From contig NC_071353.1 in the NCBI RefSeq assembly GCF_943734655.1, positions 144,938,043 to 145,002,042 of the forward strand: a stretch of 64,000 bases of DNA. Direction: 5' to 3'. The notes beneath the pieces are model-generated. The model was not told the origin of the DNA, did no database searches, and saw nothing but the letters and a program-made list of their open reading frames with translations. Every line of letters begins with the position of its first letter. Position 1 is the stretch's first letter. Both the position numbers and the translations under genes were made by a program. Shown piece by piece: positions 47,425 to 59,596 of this stretch. The DNA comes from Sabethes cyaneus (lineage: Eukaryota; Arthropoda; Insecta; Diptera; Culicidae).

Positions 47425-48530
47425 AAGGACTGTATCGAAAAGTAATTAGCAACTTTTCAAATGATTTTATTCAAAAATGGGTAAAGTAATTTTCATGTGC
47501 GTGCAAGCAAAAGTTTGTTTAAATATCTTAAAAAAGTTGTGCTATCGATTTGTTTCGATTGAAGGATCTGCTTTGGTCCGGAAGAAAACCTGGTTCCAGT
47601 TAGCCCCCGGTAGATTCTGAAGTAATAAGTCAGATTAAACGACACCGATTGGTAACAACGTCTTATTTGGCTAAAATACTTAAAACAAGTCAGGAACTCC
47701 GTAAAGACCTACAAGAAGCATGACGATTCTAAAAAATCCGGAGAGCAACAATCTCGAGTCTAAATAAGGCCACGGTAACTATAAACGGATAATAAATAAC
47801 GGCAACAACTGCATCTATATGGACGAAGAAACTTACGTCAAACAGGATTCAAAAGCGCTTCAAGGGCCGAAATTTTACACGAAATCGGCGGACGGAGGTG
47901 GTGGACGATACCGACTGTTCGATGGCGCTGGAAAAATTTGTACAGAAGGTTTTAGTATGGTAGGCTATTTGTACTAGTGGTCTACAATGCGCATTTTCTT
48001 CACAAAGTGTGCAATAAATACTCAAATTTACAAAGATGAATAATTGTAAAAAAGATTGTGACCCCTTAACAAACAGTATCTGTCTCCACCTCTCTTTTGG
48101 CCGAATTTGGCTTCTGTATATTGCGCTAAGCCTGTACTACAGTGCCTTTCAGACAATAATATCCAATTCGTCGAGAAAAACATCAATTCACCAAATTGAC
48201 CAGAGCTCCGACCAATTGAACGTTACTGGTCGATTGTGAAGAAGATTTTCAGGAGGGAAGGAACAGTTTCTTAAAGCATGGAGGAATTCATGAAAAACTG
48301 AACAGCAGCATCCAGGAAATGCACAAAAGCTACTGTGCAGAATTTGCTTAGAGGAGATTCACCAAAAGTGCGCTCATTCTTTAGAACCTAATATTTTGAC
48401 TAATGTAAGACATGTTATTGTTTCAAGTCGTACTGATCTTCAATAAACCGAAAACAAAAATTGAAATAATAATCGTATTTCATTTTTATTCACGGATAAT
48501 TGTTGCTAAAGACTTTTCGATACAGTCCTT
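47425..48530 (+). mobile_element. Mariner-like element, decayed
   Basis: Ends AAGGACTGTATCGAAAAG (47425-47442) and its complement ending at 48530. The broken transposase shows SGRKPGSS*PPVDSEVISQI, KRHRLVTTSYLAKILKTS, LEKFVQKVLVWYAICTSGL and PNCPELRPIERYWSIVKKIF. The last block is the third catalytic region of the DD37-type mariner/ITm branch. Many stops and shifts. Confidence 0.85.
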
Positions 48531-48564
48531 AAGTCATGAGAAAAGGAAAAAGGGAATCTGACTA

Positions 48565-49425
48565 CAGCAATGTTCCGATTTTGTCAGCTCCCGATTTTGT
48601 CTATCCCCGATTTTATCTACCCTCGATTTTATCAGCTTTTTATCCCGATTTGGTCAGCCTATAAATTTTGTTACACTTTTGGACTTTTAAACATGATTTA
48701 TAAAACTTTTAGTCTCCATGATACTGTTCTGATTCTCTAATGAGATTTTTTGAATAAAATGATGCTTTTTTTGTGCGTAATTCAGGGTCAAAATTAGGGT
48801 ATTTTTATTAAAAGTTCTACAATTCCTAAACAAGCAAAGATAGTGGTACACTATAGTCAGCAATGTTGTGTATTTTCACTATTTGTACAATTTTGTAGAA
48901 CATGAAAAAATCATACAACAATTATCAAAAACAGCTAAAATAGAAAAACTGATTTTAACGAATTTTCATATCTTTGCTGAAGAGATAGAAGGTTACTGTC
49001 TTCAGTAAAATTTCTTGTAATTATATGCCATAGAACTTTGCAGAACACATCAATGTGTTATTGAAACTGAAGAAAAATAAAAATTTTATTTATTGGGGGA
49101 TTATTAAAAGTTTGAATTTCGCTATACGATAGAACTTTTAATTTTAAGAAATTCTTCCAAAGGTTCCATAAACCTAAAATCCAGTTTTCCCGCTCAAAAC
49201 TCTAAGCGTACCAAAAAAGGTTCTGGGCCAGTGTGCTGTGCCCGGTTGATTAGATTGCGTTCAGCTTTCGGTTGATCAATTAAGGGTTAAAATTTAATTT
49301 TTAGCAGAAATATTCGATATTGCAAGGTGAATTTTGAAAAAAATTGAAAATAAATTTCCGATTTTGTCAGTTTTCCCATTTTGTCGGCCCAAAATTCAAT
49401 GGCTGACAAAATCGGAACATTACTG
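48565..49425. mobile_element. Pogo/Tigger-like MITE with iterated CCGATTTTGTC motif
   Basis: Ends CAGCAATGTTCCGATTTTGT and the complement of CAGTAATGTTCCGATTTTGT. TA lies at 48563-48564 and 49426-49427. Near the left end CCGATTTTGTCAG and variants recur five times (48577-48660), and two more near the right end. No transposase in 861 bp. Confidence 0.87.
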
Positions 49426-49429
49426 TATT

Positions 49430-50054
49430 TCTTACCTGGCGCTCCTTCAGATAAATATAGTTATCCTGCATAGAAATCAAAACTTGAGTTTCTTTTGAGT
49501 GTACTTTTATGAAAAAATAGTATTTAGCATGATCGTATCGTTTTTACGCTGTTGCAATGGATCCTCTATTGGAAAATGCGAATTTAAAATATATAATAAG
49601 AGGAATTTATTTCAACCCCCAATGTTTGCGGAAATATAAGCAAACTAAAATAAGTGGATTTGGCCAATAATGCGCTATTTTTAAAGCAAAACGTGTGCTG
49701 CTACTAATAAAGGACTTGCCCAACCGGCACCAGATATGGCAGTTTCGCTTTTCAACACCAAATGTGTAACCTGCCGAAATTACGTCCAAATTCAAGAAGG
49801 TCGCTTTCACGTGGTACTGGCCCTTCGCGTAGAAGAACTAAATTAGATATTGCAGAGTTTCCACCTATTTAGAGTCCCACGCGAAAATTATTAGCGTGGT
49901 TATTTTCTGCGTTTACCACACATGTTTGCAATTTAGCAATTTGAACCATCAATTTTTCATTATTGCCTCCTCACTGCACCCCTCCTTGCTAGACAAGCAT
50001 ATTTTCAATGTATTTAGTAAGTACAGGATAATAATTATTAAAAAACGAATTTGC
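49430..50054. other. Noncoding, possible LINE remnants
   Basis: No clear feature. The minus strand may hold traces of the LINE at 50055-50175 but I cannot align them. Confidence 0.35.
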
Positions 50055-50175
50055 GTAGGGCTCGTAAAATTGCTGCAAGGTACAATAATTCCAAAATTCT
50101 TGAGAACGGAGGAAATATCATTTACGTATAAAATAAAAAGAAGGGACCTCAAATGATTGCCTCGAGGGACAGCAG
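50055..50175 (-). mobile_element. Non-LTR RT motif B fragment
   Basis: Minus strand reads VPRGNHLRSLLFILYVNDIS then SVLKNFG, matching VPQGSHLGPLLFILYVNDIS of LINE RTs. No YADD follows. Confidence 0.75.
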
Positions 50176-50601
50176 ATCCAATAATGTTTCAATTACTTTT
50201 TTACTCAAAAACCCCAGTTACAATTAAAGGTAATTAAATTTCAATTTATATCTATTATTTTGTGTGAAAATTATAACTTTGCCTTTCATAACAGTTCATG
50301 AAAAGATTAAATTATTTTTGTGGGTATTAAGTTATTTCTTCTTCAGAGGCGATATTTCGCAATGCAAATAAATTACGCCATCCATCATGATCGTTATCCC
50401 GCATGTTGCCTGCTGTTTTGGCGAAGAAAAGAAAAGAAAAATTTAGGAATGGTAAGAAAATACATTCTTCTCGCCCGTCCATACTGAGCACATATATTAA
50501 ACGCGTACACATTAAGATAATAAGCATATAGATAAATTCTGCTCATAAATAATGCTAGGGTATACCGCCCAGTTCTAAAATCGAATTGAACTGAATAAAT
50601 G

Positions 50602-51024
50602 ATTAGTTTCATTTGCATTTTAGTTTTCCGTTCTCTTCTATATGCAGCTTTCGGCAGTAGTCACGTCCTCACGTCCGGAAGCGGCGCAGCGCTCGCTCAC
50701 TTCCCGAACAGCCAAAGTTCATTTGAAGGACTTCTCAATGCTTCCGAGGGGGTAACCATTAGAGAAGCAGTTGAAATAGTCGGGAGTAGATTCCGACAAC
50801 TCCATCAGTTTGCCCAGAATAGTTCTGGGATCAATGAATCGTTTGTTTGCGGACTCGAATCGGCTAGACATAAAGTAAAAAAAATCCTCCAAAGCGGCAA
50901 TGATGTGACAGAAACTCACCACCGACGACCGCTTCAACCAGTAGGGCACGACAAGAAATTCCTCGCTGAATGGTTGTTGGAAATGAAAAAAAAAAAGAAT
51001 ACTAAAACTATGTATATTCATTAA
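50602..51024 (+). other. Unrecognised 141-codon open frame
   Basis: An open frame on the plus strand contains SSFEGLLNASEGVTIREAVE, IVGSRFRQLHQFAQNSSGI and ESARHKVKKILQSGNDV, which look helical and polar. The composition is protein-like and unlike chance AT-rich frames here. It starts just after a splice-acceptor-like CTTCTATATGCAG (about 50635-50647) but has no recognised domain. It could be a retroelement gag/ORF1 remnant, an unknown exon, or chance. Confidence 0.25.
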
Positions 51025-51029
51025 CAGCA

Positions 51030-52435
51030 AACGCTAACGTCTTCGTCGCCGTTAATGGGCGTCGGCCGGCTGGTTGAATCATTCGATGATGACTGCTTGG
51101 GTTGGGTGCGACTGTGTGTAAGTGAGTTCCAGTCACAACACCACCGTGTCTCATTGAACAGTCGTCGGTAGCTTGTGTCAATCAAAAAGACCGCCGCCAC
51201 CTTTTGCGCTGTGGCCTAGGTTACCTAACTTAACTTCTTCGAAATAATGTCGACAGTTGGTATAAGTATAATTTGCATGCCAGGAAATGTTCAGTTTTCT
51301 TCTCGATATGGTATTGCTTGCCGGTTTAGTTATTATTCGTTGCACCGAAGAAACGGAACTGCAACTATGTCGCTTCGATTATGTAAATTTAGCCCCAATT
51401 AAAACCGTTCAGTGCAACGACCGAAACCCCCGCCTTTATCGTATTCCCACACACTCGTAACCAACTACACGCTTTTATGCCTTGAGTGGAATTCATCAGA
51501 ATTTGTGTTGTTAAATATGGTTGGCCCGGTTGCGACCGGTCCTCCTCGAAGCTAGAAACAATTATCTCATTATGACGGCAATCCCTACTAATCCTTCCAC
51601 ATAGGTCAGACTATTACACGTCAGTTCACTTCCAAAAGACACACGCATACATACAGCCTCCCACATTGTGAAGTGCATTGTAATGAAGATTTATGTTCTC
51701 CGTACGGGCGGCCATCCATAGCTTAGCAGACCGACTGGCGGACGTCTGAAGATGGACAATCATGTTTCATGGACTGATCAGCTGCACACGTCCTCCCACG
51801 TCACACTCACTCTCTGTCTGCCCGGCAACCATTACCCTACTATAGTAGGTACGGTCGGAAAGCAAATTTAGAACGGCTATTTACTAGTCCTAACGAGAGA
51901 CAACTTCAACGACGCTCATGTCACGCTACTAAATGGGGTTAAATTGAAGGTTCAATGGCACGTGTGCGTGCAGAAAGCATCTTCGGCAGGTTACACTTAC
52001 ACTGAAATTGCTGCGACATATCTTTTCCTTTCGAGACCATAAACTGCAGACTCTAGCTGAAATGGTTCTCGGTCGCCTGATCGATTTGTGATTTAAAATG
52101 GTATACGGGTTGGTTGCTGTGTTAAAGATGTAGCAAGGTATCTTACGAGAAAATAGAGAAAGAAAGTAAAAAAACGAGCGTCACAAAAAGTTACGTTGTG
52201 AACGCTAATATAGTTCACCGATTTTCAGGTTAATTTTCAATATTTTTGCATCAATCGATCGGAAAACCTTTTCGAATTTTGCGTTCCCCGATTTTGACTC
52301 AACGAAAGTATTCATTTTTTGACCATATAAAATAACTCGCCTACCGATATTGTGGTAAAATTTTAACTACTTATAGACATGAAAACTCCTTATTGTGTGA
52401 TAAACACATTTCAAAGGTAATGGGCATTAGTTTTA
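51030..52435. other. TE-poor noncoding island
   Basis: GC-richer than surroundings, no terminal repeats, no transposon frames. Candidate intronic regulatory DNA. Confidence 0.4.
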
Positions 52436-52439
52436 ATTG

Positions 52440-52570
52440 TATATTTACACTGAGTCAAAGTCGCGAAAAAAGTTGTCTAATTCAAGGTTTTATAGCAGAA
52501 ATCAGGTTAACGTAGTCCTAAGTCAACCATGCGGTCGTGTCTATCACCCAACGCATCTTTCATTTTTTCT
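52440..52570. repeat. Dispersed repeat related to 3480-3610
   Basis: Shares TTCAAGG and CGGTCGTGTCTAT blocks with 3480-3610. Confidence 0.4.
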
Positions 52571-52939
52571 CTTTCTAATTCTGCTAAATTTCTCATTTTG
52601 TCATTCTCTCATTCACACGATTTCTCATTCTCCCATTTGTTCCTTCTTTTGTTTGAATTTTATAATTTTATTTCTTTTAATGTTAAGGCATTCTGATTTT
52701 CTGGATTTTTAATTTAGTGATTTAAACATCTACACACATTACACATACACATTTTCACAGTTTGCTGACGTATTAGCTGATTTTAAACACTTTCATTCAT
52801 TTTATTTAGTGGTTTACTTATTGATCCTGTGCCGACCGAATTATAGTCCTCCATTATTATCTACCATTAGCTTTAATTAAACACCAGCTGAATGTGCCCT
52901 CCACAAGATCGACGGTCTTTTTGTTTAAACTCTGCTGAA

Positions 52940-54060
52940 ACTAGTTTTGGGTACTTATTCATCGGACATTCTGGTTACGTACCCAGCCCACCGCAGCAAA
53001 CCACATTATACCTTCTCTATATCAGCATCACCCCGAGCACTCATCGATCATTCCTTCAGCGTCAATGATTCATGACCGTAAAAAGCCACCGAGAGACTTA
53101 GATATGTTCCGTATAGCGCCAATTTTGCACTTCGGGATTTCAGCTGGCTTCGTAATCCGTAGAGTCCGATCGGCGGCCACAATTCGTCGCTTTAGTTCGC
53201 GGTATATGTCATTGTGACATGTCACGAGCTTCATTCCCTTATATCGTTCCCCGTTCAGCACCACACCATTTAAACTCTCACGTTTCAGCAATCATGTACT
53301 TTGTTTTGCCAGTGTTAATGGTGGATTCCAACCTCACTGCTTCTAATTCAAAGGACTAAAAGGCCTCTTCCATTACCCTACGGCTGATTTCGATAATAGC
53401 GACGTCATCCGCGAAACCAGGACTTCGTGATTTCTTTCCAAGTTTATTCTTCGTATTGCGCCTTCCTAGGTAATGTTGAATAACAGGTTAGAGTTAGAGC
53501 GAATCATCCTCTTGCTGAAGGTGTCACCCAATTTTCTGTCGCATTATTTTGATCCATCCAGTCAGTGTCGTACGAATCACCCTTACTAGTACCACACCTC
53601 ATTTTGTTTGACTGAATCATACGTCGTCTCAAAGTCCACAAACAGATGATGAGTCGGCAAGTTGCATTCCCGAAACTTGTCTAGTTACTGACGCGGGGTA
53701 AACATCTGGTCCATCGTGGAGCGACCCCTTCGTACACCTGCTTCGTGCATGCCGACAAGGTACTCAGGGACTCTGAAACCGGTCTACAGAATAGGTCCCG
53801 TCTCAGTCTACAGAACAGGATACGAGAGAGCATCTTATAGACTGAATTGAGCAATGCTATGCCTCGAGAATTTTTACGCTCCAGTAAAGATTGTTTCTTT
53901 TTTTTTAACAATAGTCCTCTGACATTTGTTCTTCCAAATATATCAAATATACCGATATGGGAAGTAGGTGCTACGCATGGCCAAACTTCTGGGCCACAGA
54001 CCGTTATCATTGATACCTCCTGATCTGACGACACTTTTCACGTCGTGTTTTGGGCACTCT
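52940..54060 (-). mobile_element. Non-LTR retrotransposon RT and 3' region remnant
   Basis: On the minus strand in order: NSRGIALLNSVYKMLSRILF (about 53870), VDFETTYDSVKQNE (motif A, about 53640), FADDVAII (motif C, about 53410), TGKTKYMI (about 53310), VTCHNDIYRELKRRIVAADR (53160-53220) and LRWAGYVTRMSDE (about 52970-53007). The order and content are those of a LINE RT with the post-RT LRWAGHVxRM block. Several frameshifts; inactive. Confidence 0.87.
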
Positions 54061-54354
54061 CTAGAGCCCACTCGAGTCTGTCGCATAACTCGACCTTAAC
54101 ATCAACAGAATTTATATGAAGCGAAATCAGGACCTTGTACAAACGTATCAAATTCTAAAGTGATATCTCCGATTTAGCTGACATTTTTAAACGAATTTTT
54201 TTGCAATCTTTTTCGTTGTGTAGTCAATATGGTTTTTAAAGCTTAGTTTAACATAACATACATAACCCAAGTACGTAATTTCACGTAACGGGTTACAACA
54301 AATAATTATCGACAGGACATACACATTTCCACCATTTGTTTGGTTTTGTAAATG

Positions 54355-55876
54355 GACAATGGATCAGCTTCATCCTTGGACCTGTTTGGTTGACGCTGTT
54401 TACACTTATTTGAAGGCAGCATTTGACCATGTCGATCATGATATTCAGCTACCTAAGGTTAGTAAACTAAGACCGTTGGCAAATTTAATAGCAAATAGTG
54501 TAGATTGGTTCTTATCTACTAGACCGCATAATGGCCCCTGAAATTAGGTTCTTCTTCTCCTCTGTTGGGTACTCTTACCACTGCGTCCATTATTTTGAAC
54601 AATTGTGGTATGCCCCGTTTTATTATTTTACTATACGCTTCAAGCTTACCTATCACTTATTAAGGAAGCTGGTAGCTGGAGCGAGACATGTGCCAATTAG
54701 AGATGACTAGGTTTATGGACCTAGTTACCCTGATCGGCGACGCAGACCAGATCTCCCCTTTTTGAGATACTGCAGTCTGCGTACTATTTGTGCTCCACAA
54801 TTGCAGAGCAAGTGTTCCGAGGTTAAATATCATCTTGCACGAAACCGTGATTCCGAAGATGATATTTGCTCGGACAATGTCCTGTCGCAAGACCGGTAAG
54901 CTTGCTGAGATCTCTCTTTTTGAGACTCAGCAACTTTGGAGTAACCCAGGAAATTAGGTTCATCTCTATCTGACTGGTTTGGAAATTGCTCAGGTGTTCC
55001 TCAGGGTAGCCCTTTAGGACCTTTGTTGTTTTCACTGTGCATAAATGACCTTTCCCGGCTGTTACCGCCTGGCGCAAGACTAATTTATGTTAGGTATTAG
55101 TTTCTCCCGCAAACATTTCCCACGGCTACTGTCTATGTGGTCAATCTCTGCAACGAAGTAATATTGAAACCGGTCTCGGGCGTTGTACTGAATGACTAAC
55201 TGACCTTTAGGGAACATTACAATACGATTGTCAACAAAGCCAAATCACTATTCGGACTTATCCTGAGAATGGGAAAAGAGTTCCGAAATCTATACACGTT
55301 GCGTACATTTTACCGCTCGCTCGGGCGATCACTACTGGAAGCAAGCTATGTTATTTGGAATCTACATTTTGAGTTTTAGTCCAGACGTATTGATAGTTTC
55401 CAGAAACGCTTCGTTCGGAATATTTGCTGTAGATTACCGTGGAGAAATCCTGATAATTTGCCATCATATGAGGATCTGTACACATTGATCGGCGTTATTG
55501 CTACTATGGCACATAAGATTCTAGCGTGAGTGTATGACTCTCCGGCTATTCTTTCCTTGCTTCAACTGTATTGCCCATTTCGACCTCAGCGACACTAACC
55601 CCTTAGCGTGTGGGAACATGGTGTACTAACTATGGCTTACATGAACCGATCCGGCATTTAGCAGTCATTTACAATCGACGAAGTGATTTTAATTTTTAAA
55701 CGTTTTGGTAGTTTGTATTATATTGTATTCATTGCATTTATCTTTGAAAAGATGTTGGGGTTTTTGCCACTTTGAGGAGGGATAGCATATTCTACTCGAA
55801 GTGGCTTTTTGCAGCCACAAAATTTTGCATTTAGACCACGAGTTTATGCTGAATAAAAAATAATAATAATAATAAC
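54355..55876 (+). mobile_element. Non-LTR retrotransposon (Jockey/CR1-like) 3' half
   Basis: Motif A DAVYTYLKAAFDHVDHDIQL at about 54387-54446, then (after an insertion) KLGSSLSDWFGNCSGVPQGS and PLGPLLFSLCINDLS (54951-55053). The C-terminal block AKSLFGLILRMGKEFRNLYT, RLPWRNPDNLPSYEDLYTL lies near 55240-55490. The YADD segment is missing between 55085 and 55190. It ends in a TAA-repeat tail at 55852-55876, the LINE 3' end. Frameshifted, dead. Confidence 0.87.
54552..54949. mobile_element. 398-bp retroposon-like insertion with 12-bp duplication
   Basis: GAAATTAGGTTC flanks it at 54540-54551 and 54950-54961. Removing the insert and one copy brings the upstream LINE segment directly onto KLGSSLSDWFG. 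Inside is a short hairpin (AAATATCATCTT/AAGATGATATTT, about 54823-54872). The length and long duplication suggest a SINE-like retroposon, possibly on the minus strand. No A/B box that I trust. Confidence 0.75.
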
Positions 55877-56110
55877 AAAATAAACAAAACTGGACCTAAC
55901 ACGCTACCTTGTGGCACACCAACATTTATCGCTTTAAGTTTTTAAATCACATTTTTTTTATTGGGATAAATATTCGCTTACATAACATACTTACTACTAT
56001 CCTATATTATGTTGTGTGTTCAATCACAAGTGGTGACTTTTCAACACTATTAGAATTGCATTATATACTATCATTATGATTTCTTACGACAATTCACAAA
56101 TCACATAATT

Positions 56111-57395
56111 CCCTACGATAAAACTGAACCTTGTCGTGGTGTAGGGCTTTTTAATTAATCAGTAAATGAACAACGGTCACGTTTACTTCTGAATGTGGGT
56201 ATATATCAAAATACTTTTGTGATTTCAAGTGGGACACGGGGTAAAAATTTACCAAATGTGATTGTGGCGTTGTTCAGAAAGTGCTTGTATTCCGTTTAAG
56301 AATAAGGCCAGTATGGGGATCTCTGATAATTAATAGATGAATGTTTCTAGAATTCATCCCTATTTATCACAAATATTTCCGAAAAATGTCGGATTGATTG
56401 GGTCGGTCGGGGGTTTAGGGTTAGTAAGGGGATGTAAGCGGGATACCAGATCCGGTTGAATGCCGAAGGATCACTCTACAATGATTACGTGTAATAATAG
56501 AAGTGCTTAGGTAGCAGATGGGAAAATTAAGTCAATTCGTGTCGTGTGGTCGAGTATCGGCTGGGCGGTGCTGCTAGATAGAGTCGGTAGAATTTTTGCA
56601 CTGGCCCCGTGGCTGTCCTGTGATCTGATGGCCAGACGCGGGGTCTATCGATAGGAAGGGGTCGAGTCTTAGAGAGACGTTTAAGCCCACAGCTTTATTG
56701 CACTAGCTTATTGATCTCGGGTGTTCGAAGGCGGGTGCGTCTCTATATTTTAAAGCTTCTGTCGACTACCGCGAACGTCCAACTTGTGCTGCGTTCAATA
56801 TACGTTGCATCTTGGGACAGTGCATAAATGCTGGGGAATGAAAGAATTTTCCCTGATAAATTGATAACCACTAATGCTTCGAAATTTGTCTTTCTTATTA
56901 GTTCATTTGTGGTTGTTAGTATTGGAAAATTGATAGGGGGCGCGCGGTTGAGGGCCAGTGCTAGTGCCTGAAAACCTTCTGCTTCTGCTTAGTGCTAGGC
57001 GGGGATGACGATTTCTCCACTTCTTCACTACATTTTACAACTCAAGTAGTACAAAAAGTTCAAAGCACATTTACAAATTCGATCTACCATTTTTCTTCTT
57101 ATCATCATCATTATCATGATCATTATATTTAAAATATGATATTCCGGCCTTTGGCAGAGAGATCTTAGAGTCAGTTCGTGGAGTTCGCGCAGGGCCGGAA
57201 CGCCTCCGCCTGCGGGCATAGGCGTGACGGCTATGCTTGGGGCTCTACCTGTGTTTTAGTGGGTGACATCGCCTGTCTCGTCAGGTAGAAGTGACGTTTG
57301 AGGGTCTCCCTGACACTTTGTTGACATCACAAAAGGGCCCAGCGCAGTTTTATACGCTATTAAGCGACTAGTTAACCCGAAAAAAAGGGAAAAAG
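56111..57395 (+). mobile_element. 1285-bp retroposed insertion with 23-bp target duplication
   Basis: A perfect 23-base duplication (begins GACAATTCACAAATC) lies at 56088-56110 and 57396-57418. The right end is purine/A-rich (GAAAAAAAGGGAAAAAG), so it likely inserted by target-primed reverse transcription in plus orientation. No long coding frame. It contains a SINE-related stretch at 56527-56716. Confidence 0.85.
56527..56716 (+). mobile_element. 5'-truncated SINE relative of 46424-46635
   Basis: Shares GGCGGTGCTGCTAGAT, GCCCCGTGGCTGTC and AGAGACGTTTAAGC with the SINE at 46424-46635. The promoter boxes are degraded or missing. Confidence 0.6.
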
Positions 57396-58000
57396 GACAA
57401 TTCACAAATCACATAATTATTTTTAGTCCAGTTTGGCAATAAGACCTCGATAGAATGCCTTTTTCAAATTCAAAAACACCGCAATCACATATTGTTTCCT
57501 TTCTAGCTTTTCTATCCATTTGCAAGGACTAGATTTAAAGCGCTTTCACCGGAATACTTCTTGCAGTATCCAGATTGTTCACGAACGAGAAGATTGCTTG
57601 TTGTAACGTACTTTCAAATTCCCAATTTTTTTTTCGTATATTGAAAGCATGTTATCGTAGGATGCTCTTCGGCATCCACTGTTCTATTGATTTAATTAGT
57701 GTTTTTAGTATTATTTTTTTTGCCTCGGCTGATTGTCGCACATATTCACGTTTAGTTCTCCTCAGAGTACATACATATTCGTTGCGATGGACTTTGAATA
57801 TCTACCGAGCTAAGTTGTTGGAGGAATTTGGCGCAGGCAATGTCTCATCTTTGTACCAATTTGTATTTGTACCAATTCTAACGCAAATTCTAATTTTCGT
57901 TTATAGGACTAAATCTAACAATTATTTTAAGATAAATTTATTTATTCAAATATATATTCCAATATACGGGGATAAGCGGGCAGCTGTCAACATCAGCATC

Positions 58001-58990
58001 ATCCTCATTCTATTCATATATTCACCAGACTTAGCATGGTGTTACTATCTAGAATTTACTAGAATTTACGATTTATTTTTGAGCAAGGTTAAAAATTGTC
58101 TTGATCCGACAATTATTTACTGCGCTTCAGAATTATTAAACATACGAGAACAAGTAACGAATGAACTGCGTCCCAACATTTCGGTAATTAGTCAAATTGA
58201 AGAAGTTGTCTCTGCATATAAAATAATGTTTAATTGCTACCTCCGTTAGACGATACAGCTCAACAAGCTTTTCAAAGAACGAGAAAGGTCACAAAAGTTT
58301 CGACTGACATAACTTCACAAAAGTATACTTAGAAAACCCTCGAATACAACTAATTTAATAACTGTACATTAGAGAGGTCTACCAAATGAGGAAAGCTAAA
58401 CGTATGTGTAAATAAAGCCAGCTCGTAAGATCTAGTTGGTGCATTCACTGTCTTCTGATAAATTACCTTAATCAGAAAGTCTCTTTTTGTGCTACCTCAT
58501 CCTTCAATGATTTGCTATAGTTGCTGAGGTAACCATCAAATCAAATTTTCCATGTTTCCACTGCACAATGCGGCGGTAGCGACTGTGAAATTTTCGATCC
58601 TAGCACGTGTCCCAAATAATTTAAATCTGTCAATCTCGTAACTCCTTCGTCTAACCCCATATCTCTAAACCAATTCAAAGATCGATTTGTCAAGTACTTT
58701 GTCGTGCAAGGAAACGACGCAGCAACCAATTATTCAACCCCATTCCCAAAAATGCATTCGGAACGAACGAAGCCCAACCAACAATAAAAAAGCAACTTCC
58801 GAATTGATGAACCAGCAGTTTTGTGCCCTTTTTTACCGTGCCAGTTGAAAGTTGGGAAAATTTGATTGACATTCGGCGTCACACCTCCTGGCGGCAGCTC
58901 CTCTGGGACACCATAGATCAACCCTCTTCATCATCATCACCACCATCATCGTCGCCGTTCCTGGAACAGAGGCGGTTACCTTTGAGTGGG
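58001..58990. other. Noncoding, few repeats
   Basis: AT-rich to 58.5 kb, then mixed. A 224-codon plus-strand open frame at 57575-58249 is mostly antisense to the LINE above and is not called. CATCATCATCACC tracts lie near 58930. Confidence 0.4.
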
Positions 58991-59594
58991 TGGCCCGTAC
59001 CGTCATCGTCGTTGTCGTCGTCGTCAGGATTATGACTCACTTGAACGGGAGCGCGCGCGGTAGCCTTTTTTTCTGCTAACTGCTGCATAGCCGCCTACAG
59101 GCGCTGCGCTGGCAGGTTCGGTCGAAACGCAAAGCACAATACGGTATTAGCTCCATCGACGTCGACGCCGGGCCACCGAAAATTGTGCGAAACGGAAACA
59201 GAACGACTAGACACTGGCTGGCTGGCTGGCTGGTTCCGCCGCCTTGGGGTGTATCGGAAAAAGCGCTTTAGCTTGGCGACTGTGTGCAGCCAGCGATGAC
59301 GTCGTCGTCGTCGTTTCCGATCGCCGTAAGGACGTAAGGAAGGAAAAACCCAAAAACCCGCCGGCGTTTTTGTGTTTTGCATTTTCCTCCCCCCAAATCT
59401 TACGGGTAATGGAATATTCATTAAATCTACTAAACAAACCTCCTCACCTTAGCAAGCAAGCTGGCCTTGCCTGCACTGCGATACCGAATGGCAGCGTTGT
59501 GTCGCATTCTAAACCGGAACCGGAGCAGCAAAAGGTTCCTTCTTCACGCTACCGATGTGCTGCTGCAAAAGAAATGACGGAACTGTGTCGGAAA
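58991..59594 (+). promoter_or_regulatory. Candidate noncoding exon with donor at 59595
   Basis: GC-rich, TE-free, with GTC and CTGG short tandems and a GTAAGT donor match at 59595 after GGAAA. It lies 1.1 kb upstream of the splice acceptor at 60689. It could be the 5' UTR exon that joins the signal-peptide exon. An open frame through it has no recognised domain. Confidence 0.3.
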
Positions 59595-59596
59595 GT

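Larger units (their letters stand above)
55880..58000 (-). mobile_element. Non-LTR RT remnant, minus strand, split by an insertion
   Basis: At 55890-55945 the minus strand reads NVGVPQGSVLGPVLFI. At 57420-57620 it reads LVREQSGYCKKYSGESALNL then VFLNLKKAF. Further upstream (about 57770-57860) a basic linker-like stretch (FKVHRNEYVCTLRRTKRE) occurs. These are motif B, the pre-motif A region and the EN-RT linker of a LINE. The insertion 56111-57395 separates them. Confidence 0.75.

Noticed and set aside
57575..58249. 224-codon plus-strand open frame
   Set aside because: Mostly antisense to a decayed LINE linker/RT on the minus strand; no domain on the plus strand.
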